Part shown: piece by piece, positions 36,476-48,649 of the stretch
Position numbering within the stretch: the stretch's first letter is position 1
Layout: every line of letters begins with the position of its first letter
Source: Ligustrum vulgare
Lineage: Eukaryota; Streptophyta; Magnoliopsida; Lamiales; Oleaceae
Length of the DNA stretch: 64,000 bases
Direction of reading: 5' to 3'
Assembly (NCBI GenBank): GCA_963555705.1
Contig: OY743180.1
Location: forward strand, 35,930,129 to 35,994,128
The notes under the pieces: model-generated
Database searches by the model: none
Seen by the model: the letters and a program-made list of their open reading frames with translations, nothing else
Told to the model about the DNA's origin: nothing
Made by a program: the position numbers and the translations under genes

Positions 36476-38388
36476 AAGATTTGCTTGACAATGATTAAAT
36501 ATTTGTATTGATTGCAGAAGACGTGCTCATAGAATACTGGTCTTTTGGAATGGTTTTAACACTCCACACTTGATATACCGACAACCTAGTTGCTTATAAG
36601 GGAATTAATTCTTTTAGTGAAATGTTTATTATGGACAGTTCGATTTAGTTTTTAATATTGAATTTATAATTAGTGTATGTTTGACGTAGATTACTTGAGT
36701 TAATAGGAGTCGGAGTAGGAGTGAAGTGAGTAATAACTATTATACGAGTACGGGATGTCGTAGAAGTTGGTAAGTCACAGTTGGAGTAATAGCTGAAGTA
36801 GACACTAAATTTAAGGAATGGGGGTGAGAGTAACAATAGGTTGGAGCGGTTATTAAAATTTCATAAGTAGAAGTAAGGGTAGTGTATGAAATTTCATCTT
36901 CTTGTATTGCTGTATATGTATTATTACATTGTTTACTATTATTTTCTTTAAAATATTTGTTAAGATTTGCTTGAGAAAGATTGTTATTAACCATTACACA
37001 AGCTGTTTTCGTAGAATACTTGTCATTTCGGGATGCTTTTCAATATGGACGCTTGGACTGGCTACAACCGTACTTCTCGTAAGGGAAGTAGTTTATTTAT
37101 TTAAATTCTTACGGTCCTTTAGATTTTGTTTTCAGTTTTGAATTCATTATTATTGTATGTTTGAAGTAGATTTCCTGAGTTAATAGGAGTCGGACTGGGA
37201 GTTGAAGAAGTTGGTAACTTTTATTCGAATAGGGGAAGGACCTGGGTAGGTATGTCGATGTACGAGTAAAAGTGGAAATAGGAACTAAATTTTAACAAAT
37301 ATGGGATTCAGAGTAACAATTGTTAGGAACTGCTACTGAATTTTTTTTATTTGGAGTAAGACAAGTTTATGAAATTTCATATTTTAGTATTGCAATAGAT
37401 TTATTATTGTAAAGTTTATTTTTGTATACTTTAAAATATTATTTATGCTTTGCTTGACAATGATTAAATATTTGTATTGATTGCAGAAGACGTGCTCGCA
37501 GAATACTGGTCTTTTGGAATGGTTTTAACACTACACACTTGATATGCCGACAACCTAGTTGCTTATAAGGGAATTATTTCTTTTAGTGAAATGTTTATTA
37601 TGGCCAGTTCGATTTAGTTTTTAATATTGAATTTATAGTTAGTGAATGTTTGACGTAGATTACTTGAGTTAATAGGAATCGGAGTAGGAGTGAAGTGAGT
37701 AATAACTATTATACGAGTACGGGATGTTGTAGGAGTTGGTAAGTCACAGTTTGAGTAATAGCTGAAGTAGACACTAAATTTAACGAATGGGGGTAAGAGT
37801 AACAATAGGTTGGAGCGGTTATTAAAATTTCATAAGTAGAAGTAAGAGTAGTGTATGAAATTTCATCTTCTTGTATTGCTATTATTTTCTTCAAAATATT
37901 TGTTAAGATTTGCTTGAGAAAGATTGTTATTAACGATTACACAAGCTGTTCTCGTAGAATACTTGTCATTTCGGGATGCTTTTCAATATGGACGCTTGGA
38001 CTGGCTACAACCGTACTTCTCGTAAGGGAAGTAGTTTATTTATTTAAATTCTTACGGTCCTTTAGATTTTGTTTTCAGTTTTGAATTCATTATTATTGTA
38101 TGTTTGAAGTAGATTTCCTGAGTTAATAGGAGTCGAACTGGGAGTTGAACAAGTTGGTAACTTTTATTCGGATAGGGTAAGGACCTGGGGTAGGTATGTC
38201 GATGTACGAGTAAAAGTGGAAATAGGAACTAAAGTTTAACAAATATGGGATTCAGAGTAACAATTGTTAGGAACTGCTACTGAAATTTTTTTATTTGGAG
38301 TAAGACAAGTGTATGAAATTTCATATTTTAGTATTGCAATAGATTTATTATTGTAAAGTTTATTTTTGTATACTTTAAAATATTATTT
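36476..38388 (+). repeat. Block IV HOR, two-monomer copy 2 (monomers 39-40, 1913 bp)
   Basis: Starts are 36476 (969 bp) and 37445 (944 bp, 26-bp deletion). Monomer 39 is an X/Q hybrid: an X head (ACTCCACAC, ACAACCTAG) followed by a Q body (AACCATTAC, CTAAATTTTAAC, A2T8 tract). One G is missing in GACCTGGGTAGG, giving 969 bp. Monomer 40 is type R. Confidence 0.9.
36595..36991 (+). other. X/Q hybrid junction in monomer 39
   Basis: Up to ACAACCTAG (36591-36599) the copy is X type; from AACCATTAC (36989 on) it is Q type. X and Q are indistinguishable in between. The same hybrid recurs in monomer 41 (38497-38905). It converts the X-Q-R trimer of block III into a dimer. Confidence 0.75.
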
Positions 38389-40302
38389 AAGATTTGCTTG
38401 ACAATGATTAAATATTTGTATTGATTGCAGAAGACGTGCTCGTAGAATACTGGTCTTTTGGAATGGTTTTAACACTCCACACTTGATATGCCGACAACCT
38501 AGTTGCTTATAAGGGAATTAATTCTTTTAGTGAAATGTTTATTATGGCCAGTTCGATTTAGTTTTTAATATTGAATTTATAATTAGTGTATGTTTGACGT
38601 AGATTACTTGAGTTAATAGGAGTCGGAGTAGGAGTGAAGTGAGTAATAACTATTATACGAGTACGGGATGTCGTAGAAGTTGGTAAGTCACAGTTGGAGT
38701 AATAGCTGAAGTAGACACTAAATTTAAGGAATGGGGGTGAGAGTAACAATAGGTTGGAGCGGTTATTAAAATTTCATAAGTAGAAGTAAGGGTAGTGTAT
38801 GAAATTTCATCTTCTTGTATTGCTGTATATGTATTATTACATTGTTTACTATTATTTTCTTTAAAATATTTGTTAAGATTTGCTTGAGAAAGATTGTTAT
38901 TAACCATTACACAAGCTGTTTTCGTAGAATACTTGTCATTTCGGGATGCTTTTCAATATGGACGCTTGGACTGGCTACAACCGTACTTCTCGTAAGGGAA
39001 GTAGTTTATTTATTTAAATTCTTACGGTCCTTTAGATTTTGTTTTCAGTTTTGAATTCATTATTATTGTATGTTTGAAGTAGATTTCCTGAGTTAATAGG
39101 AGTCGGACTGGGAGTTGAAGAAGTTGGTAACTTTTATTCGAATAGGGGAAGGACCTGGGGTAGGTATGTCGATGTACGAGTAAAAGTGGAAATAGGAACT
39201 AAATTTTAACAAATATGGGATTCAGAGTAACAATTGTTAGGAACTGCTACTGAATTTTTTTTATTTGGAGTAAGACAAGTTTATGAAATTTCATATTTTA
39301 GTATTGCAATAGATTTATTATTGTAAAGTTTATTTTTGTATACTTTAAAATATTATTTATGCTTTGCTTGACAATGATTAAATATTTGTATTGATTGCAG
39401 AAGACGTGCTCGCAGAATACTGGTCTTTTGGAATGGTTTTAACACTACACACTTGATATGCCGACAACCTAGTTGCTTATAAGGGAATTATTTCTTTTAG
39501 TGAAATGTTTATTATGGCCAGTTCGATTTAGTTTTTAATATTGAATTTATAGTTAGTGAATGTTTGACGTAGATTACTTGAGTTAATAGGAATCGGAGTA
39601 GGAGTGAAGTGAGTAATAACTATTATACGAGTACGGGATGTTGTAGGAGTTGGTAAGTCACAGTTTGAGTAATAGCTGAAGTAGACACTAAATTTAACGA
39701 ATGGGGGTAAGAGTAACAATGGGTTGGAGCGGTTATTAAAATTTCATAAGTAGAAGTAAGAGTAGTGTATGAAATTTCATCTTCTTGTATTGCTATTATT
39801 TTCTTCAAAATATTTGTTAAGATTTGCTTGAGAAAGATTGTTATTAACGATTACACAAGCTGTTCTCGTAGAATACTTGTCATTTCGGGATGCTTTTCAA
39901 TATGGACGCTTGGACTGGCTACAACCGTACTTCTCGTAAGGGAAGTAGTTTATTTATTTAAATTCTTACGGTCCTTTAGATTTTGTTTTCAGTTTTGAAT
40001 TCATTATTATTGTATGTTTGAAGTAGATTTCCTGAGTTAATAGGAGTCGAACTGGGAGTTGAACAAGTTGGTAACTTTTATTCGGATAGGGTAAGGACCT
40101 GGGGTAGGTATGTCGATGTACGAGTAAAAGTGGAAATAGGAACTAAAGTTTAACAAATATGGGATTCAGAGTAACAATTGTTAGGAACTGCTACTGAAAT
40201 TTTTTTATTTGGAGTAAGACAAGTGTATGAAATTTCATATTTTAGTATTGCAATAGATTTATTATTGTAAAGTTTATTTTTGTATACTTTAAAATATTAT
40301 TT
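38389..40302 (+). repeat. Block IV HOR, two-monomer copy 3 (monomers 41-42, 1914 bp)
   Basis: Starts are 38389 (970 bp) and 39359 (944 bp, 26-bp deletion). It closely matches copy 2 and monomer 41 is the same X/Q hybrid. The G run missing in monomer 39 is intact and ATGGCCAG replaces ATGGACAG. Monomer 42 has a private AACAATGGGTTGG at about 39717-39724. Confidence 0.9.
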
Positions 40303-42216
40303 AAGATTTGCTTGACAATGATTAAATATTTGTATTGATTGCAGAAGACGTGCTCGTAGAATACTGGTCTTTTGGAATGGTTTTAACACTCCACACTTGA
40401 TATGCCGACAACCTAGTTGCTTATAAGGGAATTAATTCTTTTAGTGAAATGTTTATTATGGCCAGTTCGATTTAGTTTTTAATATTGAATTTATAATTAG
40501 TGTATGTTTGACGTAGATTACTTGAGTTAATAGGAGTCGGAGTAGGAGTGAAGTGAGTAATAACTATTATACGAGTACGGGATGTTGTAGGAGTTGGTAA
40601 GTCACAGTTTGAGTAATAGCTGAAGTAGACACTAAATTTAACGAATGGGGGTAAGAGTAACAATAGGTTGGAGCGGTTATTAAAATTTCATAAGTAGAAG
40701 TAAGAGTAGTGTATGAAATTTCATCTTCTTGTATTGCTGTATATGTATTATTACATTGTTTACTATTATTTTCTTTAAAATATTTGTTAAGATTTGCTTG
40801 AGAAAGATTGTTATAAACGATTACACAAGCTGTTCTCGTAGAATACTTGTCATTTCGGGATGCTTTTCAATATGGACGCTTGGACTGGCTACAACCGTAC
40901 TTCTCGTAAGGGAAGTAGTTTATTTATTTAAATTCTTACGGTCCTTTAGATTTTGTTTTCAGTTTTGAATTCATTATTATTGTATGTTTGAAGTAGATTT
41001 CCTGAGTTAATAGGAGTCGGACTGGGAGTTGAAGAAGTTGGTAACTTTTATTCGAATAGGGGGAGGACCTGGTGTAGGTATGTCGATGTACGAGTAAAAG
41101 TGGAAATAGGAACTAAAGTTTAACAAATATGGGATTCGGAGTAACAATTGTTAGGAACTGCTACTGAAATTTTTTTATTTGGAGTAAGACAAGTTTATGA
41201 AATTTCATATTTTAGTATTGCAATAGATTTATTATTGTAAAGTTTATTTTTGTATACTTTAAGATATTATTTATGCTTTGCTTGACAATGATTAAATATT
41301 TGTATTGATTGCAGAAGACGTGCTCGCAGAATACTGGTCTTTTGGAATGGTTTTAACACTACACACTTGATATGCCGACAACCTAGTTGCTTATAAGGGA
41401 ATTATTTCTTTTAGTGAAATGTTTATTATGGTCAGTTCGATTTAGTTTTTAATATTGAATTTATAATTAGTGAATGTTTGACGTAGATTACTTGAGTTAA
41501 TAGGAATCGGAGTAGGAGTGAAGTGAGTAATAACTATTATACGAGTACGGGATGTTGTAGGAGTTGGTAAGTCACAGTTTGAGTAATAGCTGAAGTAGAC
41601 ACTAAATTTAACGAATGGGGGTAAGAGTAACAATAGGTTGGAGCGGTTATTAAAATTTCATAAGTAGAAGTAAGAGTAGTGTATGAAATTTCATCTTCTT
41701 GTATTGCTATTATTTTCTTCAAAATATTTGTTAAGATTTGCTTGAGAAAGATTGTTATTAACGATTACACAAGCTGTTCTCGTAGAATACTTGTCATTTC
41801 GGGATGCTTTTCAATATGGACGCTTGGACTGGCTACAACCGTACTTCTCGTAAGGGAAGTAGTTTATTTATTTAAATTCTTACGGTCCTTTAGATTTTGT
41901 TTTCAGTTTTGAATTCATTATTATTGTATGTTTGAAGTAGATTTCCTGAGTTAATAGGAGTCGAACTGGGAGTTGAACAAGTTGGTAACTTTTATTCGGA
42001 TAGGGTAAGGACCTGGGGTAGGTATGTCGATGTACGAGTAAAAGTGGAAATAGGAACTAAAGTTTAACAAATATGGGATTCAGAGTAACAATTGTTAGGA
42101 ACTGCTGCTGAAATTTTTTTATTTGGAGTAAGACAAGTGTATGAAATTTCATATTTTAGTATTGCAATAGATTTATTATTGTAAAGTTTATTTTTGTATA
42201 CTTTAAAATATTATTT
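40303..42216 (+). repeat. Block IV HOR, two-monomer copy 4 (monomers 43-44, 1914 bp)
   Basis: Starts are 40303 and 41273 (26-bp deletion). It shares TATAAACGAT, GGGGGAGGACCTGGTG and ATGGTCAGTTCG with copy 1. A private change is CTTTAAGATATT at about 41262, and monomer 44 ends with GCTGCTGAA, like block II. Confidence 0.9.
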
Positions 42217-44132
42217 AAGATTTGCTTGACAATGATTAAATATTTGTATTGATTGCAGAAGACGTGCTCATAGAATACTGGTCTTTTGGAATGGTTTTAA
42301 CACTCCACACTTGATATGCCGACAACCTAGTTGCTTATAAGGGAATTAATTCTTTTAGTGAAATGTTTATTATGGCCAGTTCGATTTAGTTTTTAATATT
42401 GAATTTATAATTAGTGTATGTTTGACGTAGATTACTTGAGTTAATAGGAGTCGGAGTAGGAGTGAAGTGAGTAATAACTATTATACGAGTACGGGATGTC
42501 GTAGAAAATCTGGTAAGTCACAGTTGGAGTAATAGCTGAAGTAGACACTAAATTTAAGGAATGGGGGTGAGAGTAACAATAGGTTGGAGCGGTTATTAAA
42601 ATTTCATAAGTAGAAGTAAGAGTAGTGTATGAAATTTCATCTTCTTGTATTGCTGTATATGTATTATTACATTGTTTACTATTATTTTCTTTAAAATATT
42701 TGTTAAGATTTGCTTGAGAAAGATTGTTATTAACGATTTCACAAGCTGTTCTCGTAGAATACTTGTCATTTCGGGATGCTTTTCAATATGGACGCTTGGA
42801 CTGGCTACAACCGTACTTCTCGTAAGGGAAGTAGTTTATTTATTTAAATTCTTACGGTCCTTTAGATTTTGTTTTCAGTTTTGAATTCATTATTATTGTA
42901 TGTTTGAAGTAGATTTCCTGAGTTAATAGGAGTCGGACTGGGAGTTGAAGAAGTTGGTAACTTTTATTCGAATAGGGGAAGGACCTGGGGTAGGTATGTC
43001 GATGTACGAGTAAAAGTGGAAATAGGAACTAAAGTTTAACAAATATGGGATTCGGAGTAACAATTGTTAGGAACTGCTACTGAAATTTTTTTATTTGGAG
43101 TAAGACAAGTTTATGAAATTTCATATTTTAGTATTGCAATAGATTTATTATTGTAAAGTTTATTTTTGTATACTTTAAAATATTATTTATGCTTTGCTTG
43201 ACAATGATTAAATATTTGTATTGATTGCAGAAGACGTGCTCGCAGAATACTGGTCTTTTGGAATGGTTTTAACACTACACACTTGATATGCCGACAACCT
43301 AGTTGCTTATAAGGGAATTATTTCTTTTAGTGAAATGTTTATTATGGTCAGTTCGATTTAGTTTTTAATATTGAATTTATAATTAGTGAATGTTTGACGT
43401 AGATTACTTGAGTTAATAGGAATCGGAGTAGGAGTGAAGTGAGTAATAACTATTATACGAGTACGGGATGTTGTAGGAGTTGGTAAGTCACAGTTTGAGT
43501 AATAGCTGAAGTAGACACTAAATTTAACGAATGGGGGTAAGAGTAACAATAGGTTGGAGCGGTTATTAAAATTTCATAAGTAGAAGTAAGAGTAGTGTAT
43601 GAAATTTCATCTTCTTGTATTGCTATTATTTTCTTCAAAATATTTGTTAAGATTTGCTTGAGAAAGATTGTTATTAACGATTACACAAGCTGTTCTCGTA
43701 GAATACTTGTCATTTCGGGATGCTTTTCAATATGGACGCTTGGACTGGCTACAACCGTACTTCTCGTAAAGGAATTAGTTTATTTATTTAAATTCTTATG
43801 GTCCTTTAGATTTTGTTTTCAATTTTGAATTCATTATTATTGCATTTTTGAAGTAGATTTCCTGAGTTAATAGGAGTCGGACCGGGAGTTGAAGAAGTTG
43901 GTAACTTTTATTCGGATAGGGGAAGGACCTTGGGTAGGTATGTCGATGTACGAGTAAAAGTGGAAATAGGAACTAGAGTTTAACAAATATGGGATTCAGA
44001 GTAACAATTGTTAGGAACTGCTACTGAAATTTTTTTATTTGGAGTAAGACAAGTGTATGAAATTTCATATTTTAGTATTGCAATAGATTTATTATTGTAA
44101 AGTGTATTTTTGTATACTTTAAAATATTATTT
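42217..44132 (+). repeat. Block IV HOR, two-monomer copy 5 (monomers 45-46, 1916 bp)
   Basis: Starts are 42217 (972 bp) and 43189 (944 bp, 26-bp deletion). Monomer 45 carries the 2-bp insertion variant GTAGAAAATCTGG in place of GTAGAAGTTGG, otherwise seen only in monomers 54, 58 and 62 of block VI. Monomer 46 has ATGGTCAG (as in 38 and 44), and its tail TAAAGGAATTAG, TATGGTCC, TCGGACCGGG and CCTTGGG foreshadows the first position of the block VI HOR. Confidence 0.88.
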
Positions 44133-44821
44133 AAGATTTGCTTGACAATGATTAAATATTTGTATTGATTGCAGAAGACGTGCTCATAGAATACTGGTCT
44201 TTTGGAATGGTTTTAACACTCCACACTTGATATGCCGACAACCTAGTTGCTTATAAGGGAATTAATTCTTTTAGTGAAATGTTTATTATGGACAGTTCGA
44301 TTTAGTTTTTAATATTGAATTTATAATTAGTGTATGTTTGACGTAGATTACTTGAGTTAATAGGAGTCGGAGTAGGAGTGAAGTGAGTAATAACTATTAT
44401 ACGAGTACGAGATGTCGTAGAAGTTGGTAAGTCACAGTTGGAGTAATAGCTGAAGTAGACACTAAATTTAAGGAATGGGGGTGAGAGTAACAATAGGTTG
44501 GAGCGGTTATTAAAATTTCATAAGTAGAAGTAAGGGTAGTGTATGAAATTTCATCTTCTTGTATTGCTGTATATGTATTATTACATTGTTTACTATTATT
44601 TTCTTTAAAATATTTGTTAAGATTTGCTTGAGAAAGATTGTTATTAACGATTACATAAGCTGTTCTCGTAGAATACTTGTCATTTCGGGATGCTTTTCAA
44701 TATGGACGCTTGGACTGGCTACAACCGTACTTCTCGTAAAGGAAGTAGTTTATTTATTTAATAGTATTGCAATAGATTTATTATTGTAAAGTTTATTTTT
44801 GTATACTTTAAAATATTATTT
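44133..44821 (+). repeat. Truncated monomer (monomer 47, 689 bp)
   Basis: This is a monomer of the X/C kind that runs normally to GGAAGTAGTTTATTTATTTAA and then jumps directly to TAGTATTGCAATAG. It lacks 281 bp of half-unit 2 (the GAATTC site, second G-rich segment, A/T tract and second palindrome). It is the only copy in the window with a deletion of this size. The next monomer starts in register, so this is an internal deletion and not a crossover between monomers. Confidence 0.92.
44760..44761 (+). other. 281-bp deletion junction in monomer 47
   Basis: TTTATTTATTTAA joins directly to TAGTATTGCAATAG. In every other monomer these two points are 281 bp further apart. I see no meaningful homology at the breakpoint, suggesting end joining and not homologous exchange. 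Confidence 0.9.
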
Positions 44822-46735
44822 AAGATTTGCTTGACAATGATTAAATATTTGTATTGATTGCAGAAGACGTGCTCATAGAATACTGGTCTTTTGGAATGGT
44901 TTTAACACTCCACACTTGATATGCCGACAACCTAGTTGCTTATAAGGGAATTAATTCTTTTAGTGAAATGTTTATTATGGCCAGTTCAATTTAGTTTTTA
45001 GTATTGAATTTATAATTAGTGTATGTTTGACGTAGATTACTTGAGTTAATAGGAGTCGGAGTAGGAGTGAAGTGAGTAATAACTTTTATACGAGTACGGG
45101 ATGTTGTTGGACAACGTAAGTCACAGTTGGAGTAATAGCTGAAATAGACACTAAATTTAACGAATGGGGGTAAGAGCAACAATAGGTTGGAGCGGTTATT
45201 AAAATTTCATAAGTAGAAGTAAGAGTAGTGTATGAAATTTCATCTTCTTGTATTGCTGTATATGTATTATTAAATTGTTTACTATTATTTTCTTTAAAAT
45301 ATTTGTTAAGATTTGCTTGAGAAAGATTGTTATTAACGATTACAGAAGCTGTTTTCGTAGAATACTTGTCATTTCGGGATGCTTTTCAATATGGACGCTT
45401 GGACTGGCTACAACCGTACTTCTCGTAAGGGAAGTAGTTTATTTATTTAAATTCTTACGGTCCTTTAGATTTTGTTTTCAGTTTTGAATTCATTATTATT
45501 GTATGTTTGAAGTAGATTTCCTGAGTTAATAGGAGTCGGACTGGGAGTTGAAGAAGTTGGTAACTTTTATTCGAATAGGGGAAGGACCTGGGGTAGGTGT
45601 GTCGATGTACGAGTAAAAGTGGAAATAGGAACTAAAGTTTAACAAATATGGGATTCGGAGTAACAATTGTTAGGAACTGCTACTGAAATTTTTTTATTTG
45701 GAGTAAGACAAGTTTATGAAATTTCATATTTTAGTATTGCAATAGATTTATTATTGTAAAGTTTATTTTTGTATACTTTAAAATATGATTTATGCTTTGC
45801 TTGACAATGATTAAATATTTGTATTGATTGCAGAAGACGTGCTCGCAGAATACTGGTCTTTTGGAATGGTTTTAACACTACACACTTGATATGCCGACAA
45901 CCTAGTTGCTTATAAGGGAATTATTTCTTTTAGTGAAATGTTTATTATGGCCAGTTCGATTTAGTTTTTAATATTGAATTTATAATTAGTGAATGTTTGA
46001 CGTAGATTACTTGAGTTAATAGGAATCGGAGTAGGAGTGAAGTGAGTAATAACTATTATACGAGTACGGGATGTTGTAGGAGTTGGTAAGTCACAGTTTG
46101 AGTAATAGCTGAAGTAGACACTAAATTTAACGAATGGGGGTAAGAGTAACAATAGGTTGGAGCGGTTATTAAAATTTCATAAGTAGAAGTAAGAGTAGTG
46201 TATGAAATTTCATCTTCTTGTATTGCTATTATTTTCTTCAAAATATTTGTTAAGATTTGCTTGAGAAAGATTGTTATTAACGATTACACAAGCTGTTCTC
46301 GTAGAATACTTGTCATTTCGGGATGCTTTTCAATATGGACGCTTGGACTGGCTACAACCGTACTTCTCGTAAGGGAAGTAGTTTATTTATTTAAATTCTT
46401 ACGGTCCTTTAGATTTTGTTTTCAGTTTTGAATTCATTATTATTGTATGTTTGAAGTAGATTTCCTGAGTTAATAGGAGTCGAACTGGGAGTTGAACAAG
46501 TTGGTAACTTTTATTCGGATAGGGTAAGGACCTGGGGTAGGTATGTCGATGTACGAGTAAAAGTGGAAATAGGAACTAAAGTTTAACAAATATGGGATTC
46601 AGAGTAACAATTGTTAGGAACTGCTACTGAAAATTTTTTATTTGGAGTAAGACAAGTGTATGAAATTTCATATTTTAGTATTGCAATAGATTTATTATTG
46701 TAAAGTTTATTTTTGTATACTTTAAAATATTATTT
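44822..46735 (+). repeat. Block V HOR, two-monomer copy 1 (monomers 48-49, 1914 bp)
   Basis: Starts are 44822 and 45792 (26-bp deletion). Monomer 48 carries the micro-inversion hairpin (45103-45115), TACAGAAGC and several private changes (CAGTTCAATTTAG, TTAGTATTG, TTAAATTG). Monomer 49 is type R with AAATATGATTTATGC at its start. Confidence 0.89.
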
Positions 46736-48649
46736 AAGATTTGCTTGACAATGATTAAATATTTGTATTGATTGCAGAAGACGTGCTCATAGAATACTGG
46801 TCTTTTGGAATGGTTTTAACACTCCACACTTGATATGCCGACAACCTAGTTGCTTATAAGGGAATTAATTCTTTTAGTGAAATGTTTATTATGGACATTT
46901 CGATTTAGTTTTTAATATTGAATTTATAATTAGTGTATGTTTGACGTAGATTACTTGAGTTAATAGGAGTCGGAGTAGGAGTGAAGTGAGTAATAACTAT
47001 TATACGAGTACGGGATGTTGTAGGAGTTGGTAAGTCACAGTTTGAGTAATAGCTGAAGTAGACACTAAATTTAACGAATGGGGGTAAGAGTAACAATAGG
47101 TTGGAGCGGTTATTAAAATTTCATAAGTAGAAGTAAGAGTAGTGTATGAAATTTCATCTTCTTGTATTGCTGTATGTGTATTATTACATTGTTTACTATT
47201 ATTTTCTTTAAAATATTTGTTAAGATTTGCTTGAGAAAGATTGTTATTAACGATTACACAAGCTGTTCTCGTAGAATACTTGTCATTTCGGGATGCTTTT
47301 CAATATGGACGCTTGGACTGGCTACAACCGTACTTCTCGTAAGGGAAGTAGTTTATTTATTTAAATTCTTACGGTCCTTTAGATTTTGTTTTCAGTTTTG
47401 AATTCATTATTATTGTATGTTTGAAGTAGATTTCCTGAGTTAATAGGAGTCGGACTGGGAGTTGAAGAAGTTGGTAACTTTTATTCGAATAGGGGAAGGA
47501 CCTGGGGTAGGTATGTCGATGTACGAGTAAAAGTGGAAATAGGAACTAAAGTTTAACAAATATGGGATTCAGAGTAACAATTGTTAGGAACTGCTACTGA
47601 AATTTTTTTATTTGGAGTAAGACAAGTGTATGAAATTTCATATTTTAGTATTGCAATAGATTTATTATTGTAAAGTTTATTTTTGTATACTTTAAAATAT
47701 TATTTAAGATTTGCTTGACAATGATTAAATATTTGTATTGATTGCAGAAGACGTGCTCATAGAATACTGGTCTTTTGGAATGGTTTTAACACTCCACACT
47801 TGATATGCCGACAACCTAGTTGCTTATAAGGGAATTAATTCTTTTAGTGAAATGTTTATTATGGACAGTTCGATTTAGTTTTTAATATTGAATTTATAAT
47901 TAGTGTATGTTTGACGTAGATTACTTGAGTTAATAGGAGTCGGAGTAGGAGTGAAGTGAGTAATAACTATTATACGAGTACGGGATGTCGTAGAAGTTGG
48001 TAAGTCACAGTTGGAGTAATAGCTGAAATAGACACTAAATTTAACGAATGGGGGTAAGAGCAACAATAGGTTGGAGCGGTTATTAAAATTTCATAAGTAG
48101 AAGTAAGAGTAGTGTATGAAATTTCATCTTCTTGTATTGCTATTATTTTCTTCAAAATATTTGTTAAGATTTGCTTGAGAAAGATTGTTATTAACGATTA
48201 CACAAGCTGTTCTCGTAGAATACTTGTCATTTCGGGATGCTTTTCAATATGGACGCTTGGACTGGCTACAACCGTACTTCTCGTAAGGGAAGTAGTTTAT
48301 TTATTTAAATTCTTACGGTCCTTTAGATTTTGTTTTCAGTTTTGAATTCATTATTATTGTATGTTTGAAGTAGATTTCCTGAGTTAATAGGAGTCGAACT
48401 GGGAGTTGAACAAGTTGGTAACTTTTATTCGGATAGGGTAAGGACCTGGGGTAGGTATGTCGATGTACGAGTAAAAGTGGAAATAGGAACTAAAGTTTAA
48501 CAAATATGGGATTCAGAGTAACAATTGTTAGGAACTGCTACTGAAAATTTTTTATTTGGAGTAAGACAAGTGTATGAAATTTCATATTTTAGTATTGCAA
48601 TAGATTTATTATTGTAAAGTTTATTTTTGTATACTTTAAAATATTATTT
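46736..48649 (+). repeat. Block V HOR, two-monomer copy 2 (monomers 50-51, 1914 bp)
   Basis: Starts are 46736 and 47706 (26-bp deletion). Monomer 50 has GGACATTTCG and CTGTATGTGTATT; monomer 51 has CTGAAATAGAC and AAGAGCAACAAT. All recur 1914 bp later, so copies 2 and 3 are a very recent tandem duplication. Confidence 0.91.
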
